Source: Glandiceps talaboti (lineage: Eukaryota; Hemichordata; Enteropneusta; Spengelidae). From it: 64,000 bases of DNA. Positions 1-11,937 of the stretch are shown here, piece by piece. The number at the start of each line of letters is the position of its first letter. Within the stretch, counting starts at the first letter, position 1. The stretch is taken from contig NC_135564.1 in NCBI RefSeq assembly GCF_964340395.1, positions 23,048,387 to 23,112,386 on the forward strand, in the 5' to 3' direction. A program made the translations under genes and the position numbers. Below the pieces are notes generated by a model, which saw nothing but the letters and a program-made list of their open reading frames with translations, was not told the DNA's origin and did no database searches.

Positions 1-1122
1 TTATACATATTTCCCTCAACACCATCATTGCCACTGTCATAATTTATACATATTTCCCCTCAATACCATTATTGCCACTGTCATAGTTTATACATAATCC
101 CCTCAATACCATTATTGCCACTGTCATAATTTATACATATTTCCCCTCAATACCATTATTGCCACTGTCATAGTTTATACATATTCCCTTCAATACCACC
201 ATTGCCACTGTCATAGTTTATACATAATCCCCTCAATACCATTATTGCCACTGTCATAATTTATACATATTTCCCCTCAATACCATTATTGCCACTGTCA
301 TAGTTTATACATAATTCCCTCAATACCATTATTGCCACTGTCATAGTTTATACATATTTCCCTCAATACCATTATTGCCACTGTCATAATTTATACATAT
401 TTCCCCTCAATACCATTATTGCCACTGTCATAGTTTATACATAATCCCCTCAATACCATTATTGCCAGTCATAGTTTATACATATTTCCCTCAATACCAT
501 TATTGCCACTGTCATAGTTTATACATATTTCCCTCAATACCACCATTGCCACTGTCATAGTTTATACATATTTCCCTCAATACCACCATTGCCACTGTCA
601 TAGTTTATACATATTTCCCTCAATACCATTATTGCCACTGTCATAGTTTATACATAATCCCCTCAATACCATTATTGCCAGTCATAGTTTATACATATTT
701 CCCTCAATACCATTATTGCCACTGTCATAGTTTATACATATTCCCCTCAATACCATTATTGCCACTGTCATAGTTTATACATAATCCCCTCAATACCATC
801 ATTGCCACTGTCATAGTTTATACATATTCCCCCTCAATACCATTATTGCCACTGTCATAGTTTATACATATTTCCCTCAATACCATCATTGCCACTGTCA
901 TAGTTTATACATATTTCCCTCAATACCACCATTGCCACTGTCATAGTTTATACATATTCCCTTCAATACCACCATTGCCACTGTCATAGTTTATACATAT
1001 TCCCTTCAATACCACCATTGCCACTGTCATAGTTTATACATATTCCCTTCAATACCATCATTGCCACTGTCATAGTTTATACATATTTCCCCTCAATACC
1101 ATTATTGCCACTGTAATAGTTT
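1..1122. repeat. Minisatellite array, ~44-bp unit
   Basis: About 25 head-to-tail copies of a 43-44 bp unit. Each copy contains TTTATACATA, then a short C/T run, CTCAATACCA and TTGCCACTGTCATA. Units differ mainly in the C/T run and in ATTATT versus ACCATT. The array runs off the left edge of the window and degenerates at about 1120. No gene is seen in it. Confidence 0.95.
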
Positions 1123-2923
1123 ATACACTCCCACAGCATCATCATTGGATTGCTGTCATCATAATTTTTAATACCCCATCCCCCCCTCCCCCTCCCATCA
1201 TTGCTGCCATCACAATCACAGGATCCTCCTTCCCTCCCACTACATATAGGGTAATGCTAAAATGATTAGGGTGTACAGGAAATAAAGTCAAGTTTACCAT
1301 GTTTTCCGTTCTCTGGTACAGAGATGGAAACATATATAAGTAACATCACATTCCAAAATGTGCTAGAAATGGAAGCTACATGTGAAGTCATTAAATGTGA
1401 CCATGCACTTATTGTATATCTCAGCAAACACACTAAATTATTGGCAATCCTTCCATTACTTCAACACAACAAATCGTTTATGTTACAAGTCATCTAAGAT
1501 GACACAAGGTACAACTACAAAGATAACGTTTACAAATAGTTAAAATTATTTTGCATGATAAATCTATGTACTCTACAGATGTCACAATCAATGTATACTA
1601 TCAACGTGTTTGGTTAAAAATCTAATAACAATATAATACAGTTGATATATGATGTGTACATAGGAAAACAGTGAGGTACGAAGATGCTATGCTAATCACA
1701 ATGCCTAATTATATGTACTACTACAATACACACATTGTGTGTTAAGATTTAGTATTTTAGGAGCAATCAGAACATTTTTTTTTTTCAGAAAGTGGACATT
1801 GTGTATCTATTTATCTTAAACACATTTAGATATTACAATACAAGGTAGGCGGCCCTTTCTCACTATTTCTATTATTCTTTATCTATTCATTGGCAGCTAT
1901 ACTAGGTCATCGCTGCTGGGCCTCTTTGGTAAATACATGAAAATCCTCTTTGAAGGCTTCAAATGGTGACCTTGAAAACAGAGAGCTCACTGTTCTGTCA
2001 ATATGAGGTGCATGTCCTTAGATGGCCTGCTTTTTACAATGCATCATGGGATTGTGGAACATTCCATTCTAGAAAAGGAATGACAAATACCATTTTCAAG
2101 GGATAAGCACTTGAACTTTTTTTTAAAAAATACAGCCATTTAAGAGCCAATAACTTCATTCCCAGTTGCAGTAAAATGACTTTTCAGTTTTCAGAAAATC
2201 GCATGCATAATCCTGTACTTTGAATTTGACAATGCTACCATCGGTAAGCTTGTTTGGATGAAAGGTTCAGATTTATTTTGTTCAAAATGCTGGCTTTACC
2301 TTTGTGATATGAAAACCTCACCGTCATAATACAAAGAAGTAGTTCTCGTCATGTGACCCAAATAACCATTCATCATACAATTATACCCTCTTTAATTTGA
2401 CAGTATTTACAGTCATAGATAGAATGTACAGTAATTCTAAACACCAACATGGACCTCACTTTGGTTTCCTATTTGATGACTGTGAATTAGCCTACAAGAG
2501 AACTGACATTCCCAACAAGGAAAAATGCTCTTATCTCCAGTATACTGACATATTAATGGTGTTTTGGTTACCCTACCATGCAAGTTCAAACTGCTGACAT
2601 ACTCAACGAAACATGAATAATGCAGTGTGTACTGCATCCGCTAACAGATTGGTATCTGTCTTGCAGCATGTAACCGGAACTACTTTCTTCTTAGTTGGGC
2701 TCAACACCATGACTGATGAAATGCAATCATTACCATGAAAGAAAGAGGTCAACATGTCATATTTTATCTTTTTTAATCAGATTTGCAAAAAAAAAAAAAT
2801 CACAACATCTATATCATTAATGTATGGCTTATAACAACATCATTAATAGGTTTGGTACCTAATCATGACAATGTATAAAATTTAAATGATAAAAATGCAT
2901 TGTTTTTACATATAAAATTCATT
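1123..2923. other. AT-rich non-coding stretch
   Basis: The sequence between two satellite arrays has only short open frames (66 codons or fewer) on both strands. They have no recognisable domain, splice context or codon pattern. Several A/T homopolymer runs are present. I see no gene or RNA here. Confidence 0.5.
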
Positions 2924-4798
2924 TATATTTACAGGACGTGAAATGCAGTGTATTTACAGGACGTGAAATGCAGTATATTTACGGGACGTGAAATGCAGTA
3001 TATTTACAGGACGTGAAATGCAGTATATTTACGGGACGTGAAATGCAGTGTATTTACAGGACGTGAAATGCAGTATATTTACAGGATGTGAAATGCAGTA
3101 TATTTACGGGACGTGAAATGCAGTATATTTACAGGACGTGAAATGCAGTATATTTACAGGATGTGATATGCAGTATATTTACAGGACGTGAAATGCAGTA
3201 TATTTACAGGACATGGAATACAGTATATTTACAGGACGTGAAATGCAGTATATTTACAGGATATGAAATGCAGTATATTTACAGGACATGGAATACAGTA
3301 TATTTACAGGACGTGAAATGCAGTATATTTACAGGACATGGAATACAGTATATTTACAGGACATGAAATGTAGTATATTTACAGGACATGGAATACAGTA
3401 TATTTACAGGACGTGAAATGCAGTATATTTACAGGACATGGAATACAGTATATTTACAGGATATGAAATGCAGTATATTTACAGGACATGGAATACAGTA
3501 TATTTACAGGACGTGAAATGTAGTATATTTACAGGATATGAAATGCAGTATATTTACAGGATATGAAATGCAGTATATTTACGGGACGTGAAATGCAGTA
3601 TATTTACAGGACGTGAAATGCAGTATATTTACAGGACGTGAAATGCAGTATATTTACAGGACATGGAATACAGTATATTTACAGGATATGAAATGAAGTA
3701 TATTTACAGGACATGAAATGCAGTATATTTACAGGACGTGAAATGCAGTATATTTACAGGACGTGAAATGCAGTATATTTACAGGACGTGAAATGCAGTA
3801 TATTTACAGGATGTGAAATGAAGTATATTTACAGGACATGAAATGCAGTATATTTACAGGACATGGAATACAGTATATTTACAGGACGTGAAATGCAGTA
3901 TATTTACAGGACGTGAAATGCAGTATATTTACGGGACGTGAAATGCAGTATATTTACAGGACATGGAATACAGTATATTTACAGGACGTGAAATGCAGTA
4001 TATTTACAGGACGTGAAATGCAGTATATTTACGGGACGTGAAATGCAGTATATTTACAGGACGTGAAATGCAGTATATTTACAGGACGTGAAATGCAGTA
4101 TATTTACAGGACGTGAAATGCAGTATATTTACAGGATGTGAAATGAAGTATATTTACAGGACATGAAATGCAGTATATTTACAGGACATGGAATACAGTA
4201 TATTTACAGGACGTGAAATGCAGTATATTTACAGGACGTGAAATGCAGTATATTTACGGGACGTGAAATGCAGTATATTTACAGGACATGGAATACAGTA
4301 TATTTACAGGACGTGAAATGCAGTATATTTACAGGACGTGAAATGCAGTATATTTACAGGACGTGAAATGCAGTATATTTACAGGATGTGAAATGAAGTA
4401 TATTTACAGGACATGAAATGCAGTATATTTACAGGACATGGAATACAGTATATTTACAGGACGTGAAATGCAGTGTATTTACAGGATGTGAAATGCAGTA
4501 TATTTACAGGATGTGAAATGCAGTATATTTACAGGACATGGAATACAGTATATTTACAGGACATGGAATGCAGTATATTTACAGGATATGAAATGCAGTA
4601 TATTTACAGGATGTGAAATGCAGTATATTTACAGGACATGGAATACAGTATATTTACAGGACGTGAAATGCAGTATATTTACAGGACGTGAAATGCAGTA
4701 TATTTACAGGACGTGAAATGAAGTATATTTACAGGACGTGAAATGCAGTATATTTACAGGACATGGAATACAGTATATTTTACAGGACGTCAAATGTC
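2924..4798. repeat. Minisatellite array, 25-bp unit with ACGTG core
   Basis: About 75 tandem copies of a 25-bp unit built on TATATTTACAGG-ACGTG-AAATGCAG. The main variants replace ACGTG by ACATG, ATGTG or ATATG, or change AAATGCAG to GAATACAG or AAATGAAG. Because 25 is not a multiple of 3, the apparent 67-codon frames repeat every 75 bp and are not genes. Longer-range order is present, with blocks of 13 and 10 units repeated in the same variant order (see findings). Confidence 0.97.
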
Positions 4799-5214
4799 AG
4801 TGTTCTCCCTGAACAAGGTAACAGGGGCGCGGCGCGCCCTCTTGTAAATTCTAGTTCCTTAACTATTTATTGAATTGTAATCAAAACGAAAAAGGGCTAA
4901 TATTTTCGTACCCATCGAACCACGATCGAACTTACGGAGATATCGGGTGAGATGCGATGGCCTCAACACAGATAAACACGTGGTGTCAATGTGGGCGATT
5001 CCATTGTTCATGGATAGGTGGGCCGTGACAAAAGTCTTGGAACGGTCTGTTTTTACGTGTACACTAAATGTACTACTAAATCTATGGTTTTCAGAGTCGC
5101 TGTGTCTATGAATTGTTTCTCTTAATATAAAAACACGCAAGTAAGATTTTCCATGGCTACGTCAGTATTGAAGTTGAACGCTAAGTTCCCCTCTGTCCCT
5201 TCCCTTTAGTTTAA
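4799..5214. other. Non-coding spacer
   Basis: It begins with a GC-rich palindromic patch (GGGGCGCGGCGCGCCC at about 4826) next to GTGTTCTCCCTGAA, faintly like the repeat fragment at 8098-8310. The rest has one 93-codon minus-strand frame without recognisable features. No gene is supported. Confidence 0.4.
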
Positions 5215-6833
5215 CCTTTTCACCACCAATTGCCCCCTGGGAATGTTTGTTCTCCACCACCCCCCTCACTGACCACCAGGTGAAAGTGAGTGTTATGTAA
5301 TCAAATTGATATAAAAATACTTTGAGTTGCTCATTTTTAAAAAATGAGGTATCATTTCATTGGAAAATAAATTCTCTACATCACACTTGCAAATACATGC
5401 ATTCAAATTCCACAAACACAACCGAAATATGACTTAAAGTAATAAAATATGAATAAAACTGACACAAGTTGTTTATTTATTGACATATCACAAATAAACA
5501 AAATATTTATATTACAAATAAAATTCAAAATACCAACATTTATGTTCCTACAAAACTTCTCTTTACTGGTTAAATTGTCAAAATTGGCGAAAATTTGGAA
5601 GAAAATGACATTTTGAGTCGTAAAAATTTGAACGAAATTAATTAACGGCTCACTAATCCGATTATGACGCAACAGACGGTGCCGCACCGGCAATGAAAGT
5701 GTCTTAAAATATCTAAAGTTGTCACCTTGATACCTTTTGAAAAGTTGTTTTTTGTAAATATAATTCATTATTTAGCAGAACAACAAAAAATTATTACTCA
5801 ATTTATGCCAGAAATCGGCAAAAAATGACCGTAAGTCAGTAGCATCGGCGCCAAAATCGGATGGGCAAAATGGCTTTATTTGCCGACGCACATACCGACC
5901 AACGGAAATATGCAGCCTGTAATTTGAACCCACGTCGCGGTAATGTTTTCGTCACATTGAGTACATTGAGTTCACACAGCCATCTCTTTTCATTCATAAA
6001 TGCCATCAAAGTCAAAATTAAACAGAATTTTTCATGAACAGAGCCGTTATTTACATCGCAAACGATGTTAGGGGAGACAATTTTCGGTGTGGCCATGTTG
6101 AAATTTGAATTTTACCGTTAAAAAACGCATTCAAAAATGTGATCGGAAAATCTTCAGATTGTGTGTAATCTACCGCCCACATTGTACCACTGACCAGTAT
6201 AAATTGAACTTGTATGAGTATTATTCATTATTGAACATTACCACAAAGAAATATGACCAAAATAATTACTTTTGGAGCTAAATACTGGCCCCAAGGCCAT
6301 AGTATGAACGAATGCTACGGGTCAACAAGTTACGCAATTTGCCAACTTTCACTACGGCAACGGTGAATTCCCCGCCGGTAGATCACTCGGCCCTCGTGGT
6401 AGTTCTGAAGCCTATACCGTTCCCACAACTGACCTGATGTATTCAACAATGTTTTTGAGTAAAAATTCAGTGGAAATTTCTCAGGACAGTTGTCAAAATG
6501 ACATCGTAGGAGATGCTACGTGAGCCGTTAATTACTTCCGCGTTGTTGAAATTCGATCTTTCTGGCGAAAAACGCACACAAAATTTACGATCGCTCGTCT
6601 TTCCAATCGTGCTAGAAAACCATCCACTAACATGTGTTCAAAATGGCAGACTATATAAACAAGGCTAATACGCATGTGTGGAACTAGTTATGGCAGCAAG
6701 TTTTGCAGCAATAGCTGCCGTTAAACGGTTTGAACGTCGTAGTAGTTGAATGACCTTTGGCGTTCCCGCTGTAGAGGGAATCGGTGGGCGCCCTAGAGCG
6801 TTCCCGCTGTAGCGGGAATCGGTGGTGAAAGGG
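5215..6833. mobile_element. piggyBac-like non-autonomous element, full-length copy
   Basis: A 1.6-kb element flanked on both sides by TTAA (5211-5214 and 6834-6837). It has inverted ends: CCTTTTCACCACCAATTG at the left and, read inward from the right, CCCTTTCACCACCGATTC. A TTAA duplication with CCY...RGG ends is the mark of piggyBac-type transposons. Near the right end a motif with the internal palindrome TTCCCGCT-GT-AGCGGGAA occurs twice. No transposase frame exists; minus-strand frames of 121 and 86 codons inside show no DDE-type signature. The right 1.36 kb is repeated at 13972-15324, which confirms that it is an interspersed element. Confidence 0.8.
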
Positions 6834-6837
6834 TTAA

Positions 6838-8097
6838 TACTTCGGACGTTGCATGTGTCGTCATAGTACAATCTTTGACCTTTCAAAATCTTAGTGAGTA
6901 GTCGTAGCAGAAAGTTTTGTCGGATACCTGTCCCACTTGAAAACTATGTATTCCGATTCGTTTTATTTCATTTTCTTTTGATTGACTTCATTACCACCCA
7001 TAGTGACATGAAGCGGTTTCACCTTCTTTCAAAAAAGACCTGTACTAACTGAAACTGCCATGCCGTATTGTCACCGACTATTTTTGTTTTCGTAAAAAAA
7101 ACTGAACATGCTGAAGAGAACTATATCATGGCTAGGCATGTCTTACAGTGTGAGTTTTTTTTTGACGTGGGAGCGTGACGTATTGAGTGTCCATTTGAAC
7201 ATGTGCAGCTGTGTTTGGCATGTACTATTAATTTTCCAGTTAGACACAACAATGGCAACAAAAATTGCAACATTAGTGTTGCGTCTTTTTTACATTGACT
7301 GTAACAGGGCCAGGGTACAAGTTCGTTAGTGGTCTATAATAATATTATGTATCAAAATAAAAACAATCGACTCTCACTCAGTATATAGTACGATCGTCAG
7401 TCGAGGGGTATGGCAAATGTAACAAAATTCGTTGCGTATAGGATACGGATCATTCGATCAAATATGCATAAAATTAATTTCCATTGCGTACGGTATAATA
7501 CGCATGGTTTAGCATCACCGCAAATACTGGTCCGTCATTCTGAGCAGTTCTCAAGTCCGGGAATTAAATGATAAATTTAATGAGAAGTCAACTAGAAAAC
7601 AGTACATTTAGATGAATTGAATCACTATGGGAATATCAATAGATGGACCAAATCTGACACTGTTTACTTTGAACAAGCAGTCACCAATGGGGAAATTACA
7701 AAGACAGGAGAATTCTCACAGAAGTGAGACAAGTTACTCAGCTGTTATGCATAAAGGCAAAGTTATCTTCACCCTTATGTGTTTGACTTTTGTTTGTTTT
7801 GGTAGTTTTGTGATGATGCAATGAAGCTCTTGAAAATGGATTTCGTTTTGTAGTAAACACTACAACTGTCCTGAAACATCTTGAAATTTGCTGCAATTTT
7901 TTACAGAAAGTTGAAGATTTTGTTTTGTTACACTCTTTCAGCATTTGTGTTAAAAAGAGCTATTTGAGTAACTATTTAGGACAAACTATTAAAAAACTAT
8001 TTTTTGACACAGGTAAATTTGGCTAAATTCTGTCACTATATAAACATTAAGATATCAAAACTCACTTTGACACTTCAGTTGTGTTGAAATTCACATG
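6838..8097. other. Unassigned non-coding stretch
   Basis: Only short frames (73 codons or fewer) are present. I recognise no domain, splice-site pair, RNA gene or repeat shared with the rest of the window. Confidence 0.4.
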
Positions 8098-8310
8098 ATT
8101 AAAGTGGGTTAAAATGGCTAAATAAAGTGCCACCAAAAGCGACCATTTCAAGATGCAAATTGCAAAAGCTCCCAGGCAGGAGGGGGGACACCCCCCTCCT
8201 CACCACCCCCAAGTGTGCGCAAAGCGCACGCAGTGCTTCGTTCCGCTCAGCAACAATTCCCCCTCTTGTGACAAAATCCTGGGGAGAACACTGTGAATTA
8301 TAACATGTTG
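8098..8310 (-). repeat. Probable dispersed-repeat fragment
   Basis: A GC-rich block carries CCTCCTCACCACCCCC, GTGCGCAAAGCGCACGC (itself a palindrome) and TTCCGCTCAGCAAC. It is followed by a stretch that reads on the minus strand like the GTGTTCTCCC motif near 4800. A related C-rich fragment appears at 55500-55555. The composition differs sharply from the flanks, suggesting insertion. The 74-codon minus-strand frame through it is probably not a gene. Confidence 0.35.
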
Positions 8311-9037
8311 TGTCCTCGTGCATGGTATACTACATACATGTATTACGGCACTAGCAATGATGAAGTTTCTTTTGTTGGCTGTGATTACGAGTCCTAATGT
8401 TGAATTGAAAGTTATTTTACCAGATAAGAAACATAAATTACACTTTCAAAGAACATACTAGTATAACATTATGAGCTGGTACCACATAATGGGATTTTTT
8501 ACTTGCGATAGCAACATCTTCGTAACGGCCCACTGCTCGGATGAACAACAAAAACGAAACACGCTCATACGTACTACGGTACTTTTCAAATGTAGTACAG
8601 TGCACTTCCTTTTAGACATATTCATGACCTTATTGTATGACTTTGGTTTCCTTGTCAGTGAATGAAGACCAGTCATTTATAAATGCAAAATTTAATGCAT
8701 TGTTCGCAAGGTTGAGAGCAGTTGAATGTGACTGAGAGTGAGATAAGAGTCAGAGGTTCGTCGGGCTGTATACTAGCATGTTCTCCAGTCGGGAGTGTGT
8801 CTAGTCACATGTCGTGCGGCTGTACTGGGTGCTGTAGCGGTAGACCTCTGAGTTGCCCTGCTACCCTGGAACGCAGTGTATCCTCAGTGCTCACCGTCAA
8901 TAAATTATTTGGCCGTTCCTGAACTGTTCTCATTTTTTCTGGTAATGATGATTTCACAAAATCCTTTAAAGATTGACAACCGATCGTACCTTCAATTTTA
9001 CATAGACGTTCACATGAAATATACGAATGGCGGTTCA

Positions 9038-9462
9038 AACCACAGGCATTTGTTTCCTGAGTTATGTCTCAGAATATTTCTATCAGAATACAATAAAATG
9101 TCGATAATATCATTAATATTGACGTATTTAGCCAACTATATATGAAAGGGGTAAAATTACACTTGTTTCTGTGATGGCGCAGGTTCACTCACCGCGAAAG
9201 GGACGGAAGGGAAAATGTTCGAAATGTTTGCCCACTACAACGGCCGGTTGAAAGTTCATGTTTATGTACGGTACTATATACTAATGGCGGTCTGTCTTCT
9301 TTCGTGGTGAGTGAACCTGCACGATCACACAGACCAGTGTAATTTTACCCCTTTCATATATAGTTGGCTAAATACGACAATATTAACGATATTATCGACA
9401 TTTTATTGCATTTTGATAGAAACATCCTGAGACATAACTCGGGAAACAAATGCTTGTGGTTC
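9038..9462. mobile_element. Foldback element (425-bp palindrome)
   Basis: Two arms of about 160 bp (9038-9200 and 9299-9462) are near-perfect reverse complements around a loop of about 98 nt. Recognisable arm pairs include GAAAGGGGTAAAATTACAC with GTGTAATTTTACCCCTTTC, and GGTTCACTCACC with GGTGAGTGAACC. It has no coding capacity. The structure fits a foldback or hairpin MITE; I could not define a target-site duplication. Confidence 0.85.
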
Positions 9463-10455
9463 AAACACATGTCAGCGTACACATATTGTGTAGTCAGGTA
9501 GTCAGTAAAGTCAATTATAACCCAACTAAATAGTACTACTCTACTGTTACAGTGTTACGATCTCAATGGGACAACTACTTTCGAAATTTCGACCCAATGT
9601 TTTCCTTCAGCTGCTAATTTTAAATATCTACTTTTTATTATGATAACTTACCAGTCAGTATTATTTAGTCTGTCAACAATAACATCGTCAACAACCATTA
9701 TGCATGTCTGCAGCTGGGGATTGCTGTTTGGCTGTAGTTGTGGTTTTGGTAGTGGATCATATAGAAACGGTACAATACAAGCATCCCCCACTATAGCTGC
9801 AATAATTGTAGCGTCTTATTGCGGTTTTGTGGATTTTTTCGTCTGTTTTGGTGACTTTTTAAGTTTTTGTGTTTAACCCGCACCTAACGCTACAATTCCT
9901 AGTGCAGGAATTCCAATCAGCTGGTGCGATGCGGATCTGCATCGCACATATCAATCCCTATTTTTGCCAAAATATCGACCTACCTACGGAAAATCTGACA
10001 TTTCCTAACCGCAACACTGCTTATGAATCCCCCGCAGCACAATCGACGCCCCGATCTGCCCTTTCCCCCGTCAAAAACGGCCGCCGAACATGCGAGACTA
10101 GACAATTTTGAAAACAAAGGTCGTTGATCACGCGATACATTTGCCGAGATCTCGTAGCCGCGAAAGTTTTCAAAATTCATTTCTTTGTCAAATTGTCAGT
10201 ATGCTCCAAATGTATGTCAACCAAAAAACAATTCCCCCAATGTAATACTATGTATACATGTACTTTGACATAGTAATTATGTCTATGCATGGATGGCTGG
10301 TTTACATTTTTCATATTTTGTTAACCATTTTAACCCTTCAAACTCTTACAGAAAAAAATCATTCTGTCCCCAACCATATGTTTATACAATTGGCCATTCA
10401 GATACATTTGTATTTATATATTTAAGTATGATTCAACTTACAAGTGTCATTTTTT
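9463..10455. other. Unassigned non-coding stretch
   Basis: Frames of up to 80 codons exist but none shows a domain, signal peptide with splice donor, or other coding support. No repeat shared with the rest of the window was noticed. Confidence 0.4.
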
Positions 10456-10460
10456 CATAT

Positions 10461-10665
10461 TTGTATGTATGTATGTATGTATGTATGTATGTATGTATGT
10501 ACGTACGTACATACGTATGTATGTATGTGTATGTATGTATGTATGTGTGTGTATGTATGTATGTACGTATGTATATGTGTATGTGCATGCATGTGTTTGT
10601 GTGTGTATGTGTGTATGTGTATGCGTGTATGTATGTGTATGTGTGTGTGCATGTGTGTGTGCAAC
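10461..10665. repeat. (GTAT)n / (GTGTAT)n microsatellite
   Basis: About 200 bp of GTAT repeats grading into GTGTAT and GTGC variants. Overlapping open frames on both strands (up to 127 codons of Tyr/Val/Cys/Met) are artefacts of the repeat. Confidence 0.97.
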
Positions 10666-11164
10666 AGAAGGGCTGATTTGTTGTGACTAAGCACTCACGT
10701 TTTCTTAACACTTTGTCTATTTACTAAACATCAACATGACCAAGTACTCATTTTGTTGTGAAACATTGATGCCCAACAATGGCCAGGTCCCTAAACTACA
10801 TTGTATATATAGTATATATTCTTCTTAGAGTAGTTATGGGCTACAATACTGACAACACATATTTGGTGCATTCTCATGTGACCTAAACTACATGTACTTA
10901 TTGACTAGTTACAAATATAGGTACAATAGTTTCATAAAACTGTTGGCCTCTATCAGGGCCCCTCAAGGTTAAAGGTCGGAAAGGTTAATGCTGCCATCTC
11001 AAGACTACATTTATATGATTACAAATGGTGTAGGGTTTACATGTGTTGGAGCATGGCCAAAAACACAGTACATTGTAAAATGCTCACTTACTATCTATAA
11101 AACTGGTGGGGTTCCCTGATATTTTGACCTTGCCAATAAATCCTTGTGTTCAACAGGCTTCTAG

Positions 11165-11645
11165 TTGTAATCCTTACAATACAACCTTACCTTGCCTACA
11201 TCTCCCCAACTTTGAAATTAGTTTCTTAGCAAGTACCTTGCCCAAGGTTCTGCAAAGCTTAAGAGTAGTCTCGGTTGCTAATTAATATCCATGCTGATTT
11301 GCATAATTAATATTCATGAATAAATTAATGGTACACTCAAAGTACATGGTGTATGATCAAAGTTGCTAACGAAAAATTTATAACCAACTTTTCTTTCTCT
11401 ACAGATTTATAACTCTAATCTCAATCTTTGCACATCAATTTTTTTCAATCAGTTTTTGATTAGTTTTCTCAGAAAAGCTAAAGTTGTTTCAATCAAACTA
11501 AATATCCAAAGAAGACTGCAGTTTCAAAAGTCTAAAAAGTTGCGTATACCCACACATGCCCATCACGTCTAGACGAAATCTCGTGATACATGAGACCTCG
11601 CGATAGTTTGTGACATCACCACCCACCATTTTGAAAATTACATGT
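11165..11645 (+). repeat. Dispersed repeat D, copy 1
   Basis: The segment is homologous to 22412-23580. It opens with ACCTTGCCTACATCTCCCCA and a single TTTGAAATTAGTTTCTTAG unit. AATTAATATTCATGA, a TTTTCTCAGAAAAGCT block and CGATAGTTTGTGACATCA then follow in the same order in both copies. Similarity is diverged. In the second copy the opening unit has expanded into a minisatellite. Confidence 0.65.
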
Positions 11646-11937
11646 TTTCATCGTCGTGCTGTGTTAATGTCAAACTCCTAACTAAAAGTGTTTTCAGAGT
11701 AAAATTGAACAGAAAACTAATGATCAGACACAACGTCAACACTTTATAAAAAGGTATATGAGGCTATTATACTTTTTTGACGACACTGAAGAATGCTAGT
11801 CGAAAGTCTGAAGCATCGTGTTTGCCCTGTAATTCACACGTACTGTACTGTGTATATGCAGATATCAATGTATATCGTCAGCTGTTGTCAATTCACACTT
11901 CATCTTTATAAATAGTCGAGTATTTGTCATTATCGTA

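Noticed and set aside
1-1122. CRISPR-like repeat array
   Set aside because: Units are directly tandem with no unique spacers, and the genome is animal.
8690-8940. A solo LTR with a polyadenylation signal (AATAAATT near 8900)
   Set aside because: No second copy, no TG...CA borders with a target duplication, and no gag/pol trace nearby.
10293-10711. Tyr/Val/Cys/Met-rich frames of 73-127 codons
   Set aside because: (GTAT)n microsatellite translation on both strands.
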